The notes beneath the pieces were generated by a model. The model ran no database searches, was not told where the DNA came from, and saw only the letters and a list, made by a program, of their open reading frames with translations. Source: Stieleria tagensis (lineage in GTDB: Bacteria > Planctomycetota > Planctomycetia > Pirellulales > Pirellulaceae). From it: a DNA stretch of 64,000 nt. Every line of letters starts with the position of its first letter. Position 1 is the stretch's first letter. Below, one piece after another: positions 54,240 to 62,853 of the stretch. Position numbers and translations under genes: made by a program. The stretch covers positions 106,734 through 170,733 of the forward strand of contig NZ_JAMYFE010000038.1 of NCBI RefSeq assembly GCF_024129865.1, written 5' to 3'.

Positions 54240-56603
54240 ATGCCACAGATGGACACGCTCGTCGCGAATGAATCGGAGCAACCCGATGACAGCCATGCCA
54301 AACCAAACGTTTCCAACGCTCAGTTGGAAACTTTCAGTTACGACGACTCGATCGTGCGTCTGTTTTCCATCGCCACGATCGCCTGGGCGTTAGTTGCGAC
54401 TGTGGTTGGGGTGATTGTGGCGCTGTTGTTGGTGATGCCGACGTTGGGCACCGGTTTGCCCTGGCTGTCGTTCGGCCGGTTGCGGCCACTGCACACCAAC
54501 GCTGCCATTTTTGCCTTTGCGGGCAACGCCATTTTTGCCGCGGTCTACTACAGCACCCAGCGGTTGTGTAAGGCGCGGATGTGGAGTGACACGCTGAGCC
54601 AGATCCATTTTTGGGGCTGGCAATTGATCATCGTGTTGGCGGCGATCACGTTGCCGCTGGGCTATTCCCAAGGCCGTGAGTACGCCGAATTGGAATGGCC
54701 GATCGACATCTTGATCGCGATCATCTGGTTGTTTGTCTTTGGCGGCAATTTCATGATGACACTGATCAAACGTCGCGAGCGTCACATGTATGTGGCGCTG
54801 TGGTTTTACATCGCGACGATCGTCACCGTTGCCGTGTTGCACGTCTTCAATAACTTGGTGATCCCGGCGGGATTGTTAAAGGGATACAGCGTCTATGCCG
54901 GTGTGCAGGACGCGTTCATGCAGTGGTGGTACGGGCACAATGCCGTCGCGTTTTTCTTGACAACACCGTTCTTGGGGCTGATGTATTACTTTCTGCCCAA
55001 AGCCGCCGAGCGACCGGTGTTCAGCTATCGCTTGAGCATCATTCACTTTTGGTCGCTGGTGTTCATCTACATCTGGGCCGGTCCCCACCACCTGCATTAC
55101 ACCGCGCTGCCTGAATGGGCCAGCACCTTGGGCATGTTGTTCAGTGTGATGTTGTGGATGCCCAGTTGGGGCGGCATGATCAACGGATTGTTGACGCTGC
55201 GTGGGGCATGGCACAAAGTTGCCGCCGACCCGGTGCTGAAGTTCTTTGTGGTTGGCGTCACGTTTTACGGCATGGCCACCTTCGAAGGCCCGATGTTGTC
55301 GATCAAATCGGTCAACGCGCTCAGCCACTACACCGACTGGACGATCGCCCACGTTCACGCCGGCGCGCTCGGCTGGAACGGCTTCATGGCATTCGGGATG
55401 CTGTATTGGTTGCTGCCGCGGATCTTCCAGGCCAAGGTTTGGAGTGAGAAACTGGTTAGCTTGCATTTCTGGATCGGCACGATCGGAATCTTGCTGTACA
55501 TCATCCCGATTTACGCCGCCGGCCTGATGCAGGGATTGATGTGGCGGGCGATGGATGAAACCGGCAACCTGTCGTATCCGGACTTTATTGAAACCGTGCA
55601 ATCGATCGTGCCGTTGTGGTGGTTGCGTGTCATCGGTGGTCTGTTCTATGTCGCTGGCATTGTGATGTTGGTGATCAACGCGCTGATGACTTGGATGGGA
55701 CGCCCGGCGACCTACGACGTCCCGGTCTACACCGCACCACGATTGACTCCCGAATACCAAGACGATCCGGCATCAACCACCAGTCCGCTCGATGATGTGC
55801 CGGTGTTGGATTTAGCCAAGAAACTTGACACTTTTGGCAAGATGGGATGGCACCGGCGTTGGGAGCGATTGCCGGTCATGTTCACGGTGCTGACGACATT
55901 GGCCGTTGTGATCGCGACTTTGTTTGAATTGATCCCGACGTTCTTGATTCGCTCGAACGTACCGACGATCGCCACCGTGGAACCCTACACGCCATTGGAA
56001 TTGGCCGGTCGCCATCTATACGTTTCCGAAGGCTGTTACAACTGTCATTCGCAAATGATTCGCCCGATCGTTTCTGAAACGAAACGTTACGGTGAATACA
56101 GCAAGCCTGGTGAATTCATCTATGACCGGCCGTTCCAATGGGGCAGCCGTCGGATCGGCCCGGATTTGGCTCGCGAGGGTGGTCGGCAAAGTAGTTATTG
56201 GCACTGGGAACACTTCAAAAATCCGGAAGACATGTCCCCCGGTTCAGTGATGCCCAGCTACGAGCACTTGCTAGAGAAAGACTTGAATTTTGACGAGATC
56301 GCGCCGCATGTTCGAGCCGCGGCCTACTTGGGCGCCCAATACAGCGACGAAGACTTAAACGACACGTCCGCGGTCGCCTATCGCCAGGCCGAACGGATTG
56401 CTGCGGAAATCGTCTCCCAAGGCGGTCCACCGCTGACCTTTGAAAAACAAGCGGTGGCATTGATCGCGTACCTGCAACGCGTCGGCATCGACCTGTTCCG
56501 CACTCCGGAACCGGCCGCGGAGCCAGCGGCAGCGGAGCCAGCAGTAGAGGCAGGTGCTTCAGATAGCCAGACTCCGGCCCCCGATCAGGATCAATCCGAA
56601 TGA
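54240..56603 (+). CDS. ccoNO: cbb3-type cytochrome c oxidase, fused subunits I and II
   Basis: 787 residues. The CcoN part has about 12 TM helices with RPLHTNAAIFAFAGNAIFAA, the CuB/haem ligand region WWYGHNAVAFFLTTPFLGL, AGPHHLHYTALPEW and DWTIAHVHAGALGWNGFMAF. A linker (~500-560) leads into CcoO, a membrane-anchored monohaem cytochrome with CYNCH at C599-H603 followed by SQMIRP. The two are separate proteins in proteobacteria; fusion occurs in other phyla. This is the catalytic core of a high-affinity terminal oxidase for low oxygen. A Pro/Ala/Glu-rich tail ends the protein. Confidence 0.96.
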   Translation: MPQMDTLVANESEQPDDSHAKPNVSNAQLETFSYDDSIVRLFSIATIAWALVATVVGVIVALLLVMPTLGTGLPWLSFGRLRPLHTNAAIFAFAGNAIFAAVYYSTQRLCKARMWSDTLSQIHFWGWQLIIVLAAITLPLGYSQGREYAELEWPIDILIAIIWLFVFGGNFMMTLIKRRERHMYVALWFYIATIVTVAVLHVFNNLVIPAGLLKGYSVYAGVQDAFMQWWYGHNAVAFFLTTPFLGLMYYFLPKAAERPVFSYRLSIIHFWSLVFIYIWAGPHHLHYTALPEWASTLGMLFSVMLWMPSWGGMINGLLTLRGAWHKVAADPVLKFFVVGVTFYGMATFEGPMLSIKSVNALSHYTDWTIAHVHAGALGWNGFMAFGMLYWLLPRIFQAKVWSEKLVSLHFWIGTIGILLYIIPIYAAGLMQGLMWRAMDETGNLSYPDFIETVQSIVPLWWLRVIGGLFYVAGIVMLVINALMTWMGRPATYDVPVYTAPRLTPEYQDDPASTTSPLDDVPVLDLAKKLDTFGKMGWHRRWERLPVMFTVLTTLAVVIATLFELIPTFLIRSNVPTIATVEPYTPLELAGRHLYVSEGCYNCHSQMIRPIVSETKRYGEYSKPGEFIYDRPFQWGSRRIGPDLAREGGRQSSYWHWEHFKNPEDMSPGSVMPSYEHLLEKDLNFDEIAPHVRAAAYLGAQYSDEDLNDTSAVAYRQAERIAAEIVSQGGPPLTFEKQAVALIAYLQRVGIDLFRTPEPAAEPAAAEPAVEAGASDSQTPAPDQDQSE

Positions 56604-56645
56604 TTGAGACACGTCACCGAAAGGATCATCAGAGCAATCAGCACC

Positions 56646-56857
56646 GTAGCTGGGCCCGCCAGGGTTCAGTCGGTCTGATTCGTGCCGATGTCAGCTACGG
56701 GGGAAGCGGTCTGAACCCTGGCGGGATCAGCTACGAAGAGCACCAGGCCGTAGCTGGACCGGCCACGGTTCAGATGTCCCCCGGAGCCCTGACCCGTCTG
56801 AACCCTGGCGGGATCAGCTACGGGGGAAGCGGTCTGAACCCTGGCGGGATCAGCTAC
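56646..56857. repeat. Palindromic repeat cluster between ccoNO and ccoQ
   Basis: Three direct copies of GTCTGAACCCTGGCGGGATC plus AGCTAC lie at 56709-56734, 56796-56821 and 56832-56857, and two inverted relatives with GTAGCTGG and CCAGGG-like cores at 56646-56669 and 56750-56773. They are of the same family as the perfect palindrome at 24802-24854. A plus-strand frame runs across the cluster but encodes only repeat-derived GLNPGGISY units. The cluster fills the 310-bp gap inside the oxidase operon. Confidence 0.85.
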
Positions 56858-56913
56858 TGGGGAAGCGCCGACAGTCCATGTTCCAACGATCCTAAGTCAA
56901 CCATAACATCCTC

Positions 56914-57093
56914 ATGATTCAAGACCTTGTCAGTTTCCTGGACTATTCGATGTGTGCCGAAGTCGCGTTGGCGATGTTCGTCGGCACTTTCTTTATGATT
57001 TTCTATGGTGCCTTTCGCCTTAGCAGCAGCGCCACTGAAAAATTTGCCTCCATTCCACTTAGCGATCGAGTAGAGGACCCGCGCAGTGAGTGA
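56914..57093 (+). CDS. ccoQ: cbb3 oxidase small subunit CcoQ-like protein
   Basis: 59 residues, from ATG at 56914 to TGA at 57091-57093. It begins MIQDLVSFLDYSMCAEVALA, has one TM helix (LAMFVGTFFMIFYGAFRLS) and a short polar tail, the size and layout of CcoQ/FixQ. It lies between ccoNO and ccoP and overlaps the ccoP GTG start by 8 bp, which supports translation. CcoQ stabilises the cbb3 complex. Easily missed because of its length. Confidence 0.8.
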   Translation: MIQDLVSFLDYSMCAEVALAMFVGTFFMIFYGAFRLSSSATEKFASIPLSDRVEDPRSE

Positions 57094-57715
57094 GACTCCC
57101 AAGACAGAACATGTGTATGACGGCATCGAAGAGTACGACAACCCGTTGCCGGGTTGGTGGAAATGGTTGTTCATCGTGTCGATCATTTTTTGCCCGTTCT
57201 ATTGGATGTTCTATCACGGCGGTGCCAGTGGCCGGTCGGTCGAAGACATCTACAACGTGGCGCTTGCCGAGAACACACGATTGCAGTTCGCAGAAATCGG
57301 CGAGCTGAAACTGGATGAACCGACGATCTTGCGGTTCATGGCCAAGCCCAGCTGGCTGAAAGTCGGTGAGTCGGTGTTTCGCTCCAACTGTGTGTCCTGT
57401 CACGGGCGCGCGGGCGAAGGCAAGGTGGGACCCAATTTGACCGACGATGAATACAAGAATGTGACTCATCTGGCCGACATCGCATCGGTGATCAACAACG
57501 GTGCCGGAAATGGTGCGATGCCTAAATGGTCCAACCGTTTGGTCGTCAACGAAATTGTTTTGGTTGCGGCGTATGTCGCCACGCTTCGTGGTACCCATGC
57601 GGAAGGGGGGCGTCCGCCCGAAGGCCGAGCGATAGCGCCGTGGCCGGACCCGATCGCCGAACCGGAATTGCCACCCGAGGATCCACCGAAAAACCAACTG
57701 ACCGAATCCCCGTGA
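57086..57715 (+). CDS. ccoP: cbb3 oxidase subunit III, monohaem CcoP
   Basis: 209 residues from GTG at 57086. The N-terminal EYDNPLPGWWKWLFIVSIIF helix is the classical CcoP anchor. Only one haem site is present, SNCVSCHGRAGEG (C102, C105, H106), with the distal Met in GNGAMPKW. Typical proteobacterial CcoP is dihaem with about 290-310 residues. The C-terminus is Pro/Glu-rich. It shuttles electrons from soluble cytochromes to CcoO/CcoN. Confidence 0.93.
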   Translation: MSETPKTEHVYDGIEEYDNPLPGWWKWLFIVSIIFCPFYWMFYHGGASGRSVEDIYNVALAENTRLQFAEIGELKLDEPTILRFMAKPSWLKVGESVFRSNCVSCHGRAGEGKVGPNLTDDEYKNVTHLADIASVINNGAGNGAMPKWSNRLVVNEIVLVAAYVATLRGTHAEGGRPPEGRAIAPWPDPIAEPELPPEDPPKNQLTESP

Positions 57716-57725
57716 GGGTGTGAAG

Positions 57726-59162
57726 ATGTCAGCCCAAACCGGCCCAGGAAAAGCTTCCGACGACGATGTGGTGCAGGATGAATCCCAGCATCACGGGGTA
57801 CCCGAGCACGTGCTTAGCACACTCGAGAGCGACGGTAGTCGGCGCTGGTTGTATCCCCGATTGTCGCTGGGGAACTGGTGGCATCGACGCCGCATCGTGG
57901 CCTATCTGCTGATGATCGTGTTTGTCGCCATTCCACATTTGCGAATCGCGGGCAAGCCATTGATCTTATTAGACGTGACGGCACGCGAATTCACGATTTT
58001 TGGACGCACGTTCCTGCCGACCGACACGCTGTTGTTGGCGTTGTTGATGCTGGTGGTGTTTGTCTCGATCGTGCTGGTCACCGCAGTCGCCGGTCGCGCC
58101 TGGTGCGGATGGGCTTGTCCGCAAACGGTCTACATGGAGTTTTTATTTCGCCCCATCGATCGCTTGTTCCAAGGCACCGTGGGCAAAGGCGGCACGCCCA
58201 AACAGGGCCGATCGCTGCCATTGCAGTTGGGCCGATTTGCTGTTTATGTGCTGCTGTGCGGATTCCTGGCCCACACGTTCTTGGCCTACTTCGTCGGTAC
58301 CGAGCAGCTTAGTGAGTGGATTCGTAGTTCGCCGACGGAACACCCGGTCGCGTTTGTGGTGATGACCGCAACGCTGGGGCTGATGATTTTTGATTTCATG
58401 TATTTTCGCGAGCAAATGTGTACGCTCGCTTGCCCCTATGGGCGATTCCAATCGGTGATGTTGGACGAGCAGTCATTGATCGTGGCCTACGATCCGGTCC
58501 GTGGCGAACTGCGTAAAAAAGGGAAGCACACCGACGGTGACGGCGCCGGTGATTGTGTGGATTGTCACCAATGCGTGGTCGTCTGTCCGACCGGGATTGA
58601 TATCCGCGACGGGTTGCAGATGGAGTGTATCAATTGCACCCAATGCATCGATGCCTGTGACGATGTGATGGATCGAGTCGGCACGCCTCGAGGGCTGATC
58701 CGCTACAGTTCCCAGGACTCGATCGCCGGCAAAGCCAAACGACTCTTTCGCGCCCGGACGATCGTTTATCCGCTGATGTTAATCCTGTTGATGGGCGGAT
58801 TGGTATTCGCCATCACAACCAAATCTGGATTCGACGCACGGATCATTCGCAGCAATGGTGCACCGTTCACGGTGTACGCCAACGGCACCGCGTCCAACGA
58901 ATTCCGACTGCGTTTGGTCAATCGCACGGCTCAGCAACAGATTTATTCCTTGCAGCCCGGTGCTGAGAGCGGGGTGGAGATCGAAGTGCTCGACGACGCC
59001 AAATTGACGCTCGAACCCGGCGATTCCAAATTGGTCCCACTGCACCTGAAATTCAAAGGTTCGCTGACCCGCGGAAGTGGCCGTAAAGTCGTGACTGCGA
59101 CGATTCGTGACCACAGCGATAACGTTCGTGAAATACAATTCACTTTGCTAGGCCCCAGGTAA
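57726..59162 (+). CDS. ccoG: Cytochrome c oxidase accessory protein CcoG
   Basis: 478 residues from ATG at 57726 (GTG at 57720 possible). Several TM helices surround GRAWCGWACPQTVYMEFLF, then two 4Fe-4S ferredoxin motifs, CVDCHQCVVVCPTGIDIRDG and CINCTQCIDACD. The C-terminal periplasmic Ig-like domain (FTVYANGTASNEFRLRLVNR) completes the family layout. CcoG/FixG reduces or inserts copper during cbb3 assembly. It follows ccoP by 10 bp. Confidence 0.95.
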   Translation: MSAQTGPGKASDDDVVQDESQHHGVPEHVLSTLESDGSRRWLYPRLSLGNWWHRRRIVAYLLMIVFVAIPHLRIAGKPLILLDVTAREFTIFGRTFLPTDTLLLALLMLVVFVSIVLVTAVAGRAWCGWACPQTVYMEFLFRPIDRLFQGTVGKGGTPKQGRSLPLQLGRFAVYVLLCGFLAHTFLAYFVGTEQLSEWIRSSPTEHPVAFVVMTATLGLMIFDFMYFREQMCTLACPYGRFQSVMLDEQSLIVAYDPVRGELRKKGKHTDGDGAGDCVDCHQCVVVCPTGIDIRDGLQMECINCTQCIDACDDVMDRVGTPRGLIRYSSQDSIAGKAKRLFRARTIVYPLMLILLMGGLVFAITTKSGFDARIIRSNGAPFTVYANGTASNEFRLRLVNRTAQQQIYSLQPGAESGVEIEVLDDAKLTLEPGDSKLVPLHLKFKGSLTRGSGRKVVTATIRDHSDNVREIQFTLLGPR

Positions 59163-59167
59163 ACGGC

Positions 59168-59686
59168 GTGAATACGACCCCGCGCGTGACAGATGCTGCC
59201 GAACGAAAAGCCAAGCGATTTTGGATCGCGTTGGTGTTGTTTTTGTTCACGATTCAGTGCACCATCATGGGGATGGTGATGCACTTTGCGATTGGCGATC
59301 CGGCCGGCGCGGTGGTGCCGGATTATCACAATGCATCATTGCACTGGGACGAAACGCGGCGGACCCGCGAAGCAGCCGAGCGACTCGGCTGGGACATTCA
59401 ATTCAACGCCTCGGATGTCGTCGATCGCCGTGGAATGCGGGCGATCGAATTGACAATCCAGGACACCGGCGGCCAGCCCGTCGATGGGTTGTCAATTCAT
59501 GGGCAACTGTACCATCACGCCCACGCCGATCAGATTCAGCCCGTCACGTTCCAAGCGGCCGGTCAAGGACGTTATCTGGCGCTGCCCCAAGCGGCGCGGC
59601 CTGGGTTGTGGCAATTGGAGGTTGCCATCGACAATGCACCCGAGGCTGTGACGCGATCAATCACCTTCAACACGGAAGGTTTCTGA
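59168..59686 (+). CDS. ccoH: FixH/CcoH-like assembly protein
   Basis: 172 residues from GTG at 59168. One N-terminal TM helix (RFWIALVLFLFTIQCTIMGM) and a periplasmic domain with VVPDYHNASLHWDETRRTRE, then GLSIHGQLYHHAHADQIQPV and a C-terminal PGLWQLEVAIDNA-type strand match FixH. It is required for cbb3 assembly in other bacteria. The stop shares a base with the ATG of the next gene. Confidence 0.9.
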   Translation: MNTTPRVTDAAERKAKRFWIALVLFLFTIQCTIMGMVMHFAIGDPAGAVVPDYHNASLHWDETRRTREAAERLGWDIQFNASDVVDRRGMRAIELTIQDTGGQPVDGLSIHGQLYHHAHADQIQPVTFQAAGQGRYLALPQAARPGLWQLEVAIDNAPEAVTRSITFNTEGF

Positions 59687-60483
59687 TGGATTCGGTGCTT
59701 GTTCTGGTCACAGCGATCGTCACCGCCAGCGTGCTAGGCAGCATGCACTGTGTTGGTATGTGTGGACCGCTGGCGATTTGGGCCAGCGGTGGTGGCGAAA
59801 CCAGTCACCGTGGCAGTCTGATTTCCGCGACGTCGTTGTATCACCTGGGGCGTTTGCTGACGTACACGTTGGCCGGTGCGATGGCCGGATGGATCGGCAG
59901 CATGATCGATTTGGGTGGCGACTGGCTGGGCATTCAAGTCGCTGCGGCACGGCTTGTCGGTGCGGCGATGATTGTGATCGGTATCGCCAAGTTGTGGCGC
60001 ATGACCGGTGGCCGTTTGCCATGGGCAACTGGCGGTCCGGTTGGTCCCACGCCCTCGCGGATCAGCGGGGTGCTGGTAAAGCTTCGTCCGGTCATCTTTC
60101 GGCTGCCGATTGCCGCACGCGCTCTGGCCACCGGGATGTTGACCACGCTCTTGCCTTGTGGATGGCTGTATTTGTTCGCGTTGATCGCAGCCGGCACCGG
60201 CAGTCCCGTCAATGGTGCGATCGTGATGGCAGCGTTTTGGTTGGGCAGTGTTCCCGCCTTGGTCGCGTTGGTCGCCGGTGTCCGCGTGCTGGCGCAGCGT
60301 TACAGCAAACTGGTTCCCGCGGCTGCGGCCGTGATGCTGATCTTTGCCGGTTGCTTCACCGCGTCGGGACGCGGATTTGCAGGGCTGGAATCGTTGGAAT
60401 CGCTTAAATCCTCCGGTGACAGCCTGCACCAAGTCGAACAAGCCGGTGATAAAGTGTTGCCCTGTTGCCAAGTCGATCCCTGA
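59686..60483 (+). CDS. SafE-like membrane protein of the cbb3 operon
   Basis: 265 residues with six TM helices. GSMHCVGMCGPLAIWA near the N-terminus has the paired Cys of the TauE/SafE (urease-accessory-like) membrane family that is often encoded with cbb3 genes, and LTTLLPCGWLYLFALIA in the fourth helix is the second signature. A role in copper handling or transport during oxidase assembly is inferred from context. It begins within the fixH stop (1-bp overlap). The P-type ATPase CcoI and CcoS, expected nearby, are absent here. Confidence 0.88.
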   Translation: MDSVLVLVTAIVTASVLGSMHCVGMCGPLAIWASGGGETSHRGSLISATSLYHLGRLLTYTLAGAMAGWIGSMIDLGGDWLGIQVAAARLVGAAMIVIGIAKLWRMTGGRLPWATGGPVGPTPSRISGVLVKLRPVIFRLPIAARALATGMLTTLLPCGWLYLFALIAAGTGSPVNGAIVMAAFWLGSVPALVALVAGVRVLAQRYSKLVPAAAAVMLIFAGCFTASGRGFAGLESLESLKSSGDSLHQVEQAGDKVLPCCQVDP

Positions 60484-60496
60484 AAGTCCAAGCGGT

Positions 60497-61084
60497 ATGT
60501 CTTCCAAGCCGTCTGCTGTGATTCCGGATGCTGATGCACGATTGGATTGCCGATTCGTCGCAGCACCGCATCCGAGTGTGATCGGGCACGATCGGTTGTT
60601 GGCCGAGTGTGACTTGCGAACCCAGCGACGCAGCGGCCCGGGCGGCCAGCATCGCAACAAGACCAGTTCCGGAGCCTATCTGACGCACCGGCCCAGCGGT
60701 CTGGTTGGCGAAGCCACCGAGCGTCGTAGTCAAGCCCAGAATCGTGACGTTGCCTTTCAGCGTTTGCGTTATCTGTTGGCCGTGGAATTGCGGACACCCA
60801 GCCCGCTGGATTTGGGTTCCTGGAAAGAATCGTCGGACGAGGCAGTGATTCGTAAACGCTATCGGGGGCATTCATTGCGGTTGAACGAAACCAACGCCGA
60901 CAAGCCGTCGTTGTTGGCGATGGTGATGAATGATTTATGGGTCAGTGGCGGCCAGCCCAGTTTATTAGTTGATCAATGGGCGACGTCGACCAGTAAACTA
61001 GTGGCCTTGATTCGTTCGTTTCCACCGGCGTTGGTTTGGGTCAATCAAGTCCGACGTCACCACCAACGGTTGCCTTTGCACTGA
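60497..61084 (+). CDS. GGQ-motif peptide-chain-release-factor-like protein
   Basis: 195 residues from ATG at 60497. RSGPGGQHRNKTSSGAYL contains the GGQ tripeptide that triggers peptidyl-tRNA hydrolysis, followed by THRPSGLVGEATERRSQAQN typical of RF-1 domain proteins. The stop-codon recognition domain of RF1/RF2 is missing, as in ArfB/YaeJ and related rescue factors, but the C-terminal tail is not the basic tail of ArfB (ends RSFPPALVWVNQVRRHHQRL). Its last base overlaps the next ATG. Why a rescue-factor-like gene sits in the oxidase operon is unclear. Confidence 0.85.
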   Translation: MSSKPSAVIPDADARLDCRFVAAPHPSVIGHDRLLAECDLRTQRRSGPGGQHRNKTSSGAYLTHRPSGLVGEATERRSQAQNRDVAFQRLRYLLAVELRTPSPLDLGSWKESSDEAVIRKRYRGHSLRLNETNADKPSLLAMVMNDLWVSGGQPSLLVDQWATSTSKLVALIRSFPPALVWVNQVRRHHQRLPLH

Positions 61085-62844
61085 TGCAGCGCCGACGAAA
61101 GTCCATAGTCGTACTGGTACATTTAATCCGCGTCGGGATCGTGGTCGCATTGTTGGTGCTGTTGCCATCCCAGCGGTCAGCACAAGTGTCGTTGCACGAC
61201 GGCAGCGAGCCTCCCGCGGTGGATCAGGTTCGGCGGGTGATTCCCGGCGCTGCAGCCATCCAGACAGAACCCGATGCAGCCGGATTTTGGAGGATCAGCG
61301 ATTCGGCCGGTCATTCGCTGGGCAGCGTCGCGCGGACGCTGCCCCAAGCGGCCGACGTGATCGGCTATCGCGGGCCCAGTGAAGCATTGATCGTGGTCGA
61401 TGACCAATTGAAACTGGTCGGCGTCGACCTGTTGCAAAGCGCCGACACCGAAGAACATGTTGCGGCGGTGAAAAAGGATCACGCGTTCTTTCAACAGTTC
61501 CAGACCTGGCGATGGTCGGGGCCGCCGCCGGGGACGGACATCGATGCGGTTTCGGGGGCAACGTTGACGTCATTGGCGATCGCTCAAGGTGTCCTCAAGC
61601 GAGTCGGCGGTGATCGACCGTCACTGGTGTTTCCAGACTCGATCGACGTCCAGGAATTGGAGCGTTGGTTTCCGCAGGTCGCCACCGTGCACGCCGATGG
61701 CGACAGCGTCGTCCCGCTCGACGCCGCTGGCAAACCACTTGGGCGTGCCATTCGCAGCGGTCCGCTGTCGGACAATGTGGTCGGTTATCAAGGTCCGACT
61801 GAATTGTTGATGCGGCTGGATCACGATCCGACGACCGGCTACGACATCGTCGGTGACATCAAGATCCGGTCCTCCTTTGATAACGAACCCTACGTCGGGT
61901 ATTGCCGCAGCGAGTACAGTTTTTGGCCGTTGTTCGAAGGCCAAACGGTGTCGTCACTTGCCGCCATGGATTTGGAACAGGCCGGTGTGGAGGGCGTTTC
62001 CGGGGCGACGATGACCAGCATGGCGATCGCAGAAACGCTGGTCATGTCGGCGCAGCAGATTCAGTCGCGCGCCGCAGCGGCAGCGGCTCAGAAGCTTCGC
62101 CAACCGGCTACGTTTTGGCAGCGGTTGAAATCCGTTGCTTGGTCGGATTTGCAGTTGCGTTTGACGAGCGCCGATGTGGTCTGTGCGGGTTTGTTGCTGT
62201 GCATTCCATTGTTTCGGGGCCGGGGATGGTTTCGCCAAAAAACCGTCCGGCTGCTGTGGTTGTTGACCGTGATCGGTGTGATCGGACTGTGGTCGGGCAA
62301 TTTGATTTCGCTGGCGCTGGTGGCCGGCTGGAGCAGCGAAGGCATCGCCTGGCGACTGGCGCCGGCGCTGGCGTTGATCGTTGTGGTGGCGTTTGGTTCG
62401 CCGGCGGTTGGCAAATCCAATCCCTATTGCAACCACATCTGTCCGCACGGCGCGATCCAACAGATACTGCGGCCGACATCCAACAGCCGACGCCATTGGA
62501 AAATGCCACAACGATGGATTGCGGTGCTGGGGTGGTTGCCCGGGACCATGCTTGGCACGGCCTATGTGCTGCTGTTGCTGATGCCGACGATTGATCTGGC
62601 CGCTTGGGAGCCCTTTCATGCCTACCTGTATCGGATCGCGCCCTGGACGGCGATCGGGCTGGCCGGCATGACGCTCTTGTTTTCAGCATTTGTTCCGATG
62701 GGCTATTGTCGGTTGGGGTGTCCAACCGGACGTCTGCTAGACCATTTGCGGCGCAGCGCCCGCAGTGATCGGATCAGACTTGCCGATGCGGTCGCGGCAG
62801 GTTTATTGGTGTTGGCGATCTACGTGCGTGCCCGGGGCATCTAG
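61084..62844 (+). CDS. NosR-like membrane flavoprotein with two FMN-binding domains
   Basis: 586 residues from ATG at 61084. After an N-terminal helix there are two FMN-binding domains, each with the flavinylation SGAT motif: DAVSGATLTS (SGAT 157-160) and EGVSGATMTS (306-309). A membrane region follows with helices near 365-440. Two CxxxCP motifs, CNHICPHGAIQ (C449, C453) and CRLGCPTGR (C542, C546), lie where NosR/NirI have theirs. NosR itself has one FMN domain and C-terminal ferredoxin clusters, which are missing here. It may move electrons across the membrane to an extracytoplasmic acceptor. No nosZ is present. Confidence 0.8.
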   Translation: MQRRRKSIVVLVHLIRVGIVVALLVLLPSQRSAQVSLHDGSEPPAVDQVRRVIPGAAAIQTEPDAAGFWRISDSAGHSLGSVARTLPQAADVIGYRGPSEALIVVDDQLKLVGVDLLQSADTEEHVAAVKKDHAFFQQFQTWRWSGPPPGTDIDAVSGATLTSLAIAQGVLKRVGGDRPSLVFPDSIDVQELERWFPQVATVHADGDSVVPLDAAGKPLGRAIRSGPLSDNVVGYQGPTELLMRLDHDPTTGYDIVGDIKIRSSFDNEPYVGYCRSEYSFWPLFEGQTVSSLAAMDLEQAGVEGVSGATMTSMAIAETLVMSAQQIQSRAAAAAAQKLRQPATFWQRLKSVAWSDLQLRLTSADVVCAGLLLCIPLFRGRGWFRQKTVRLLWLLTVIGVIGLWSGNLISLALVAGWSSEGIAWRLAPALALIVVVAFGSPAVGKSNPYCNHICPHGAIQQILRPTSNSRRHWKMPQRWIAVLGWLPGTMLGTAYVLLLLMPTIDLAAWEPFHAYLYRIAPWTAIGLAGMTLLFSAFVPMGYCRLGCPTGRLLDHLRRSARSDRIRLADAVAAGLLVLAIYVRARGI

Positions 62845-62853
62845 ACTGTGCGG

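Noticed and set aside
56600..56917. 105-codon plus-strand frame over the ccoNO-ccoQ gap
   Set aside because: Its translation is made of GGSGLNPGGISY units produced by the palindromic DNA repeat; there is no ribosome site and no homology.
46646..60500. CRISPR array or prophage
   Set aside because: Repeats are few, irregularly spaced and palindromic rather than spacer-separated; no cas, capsid, terminase or integrase gene was seen.
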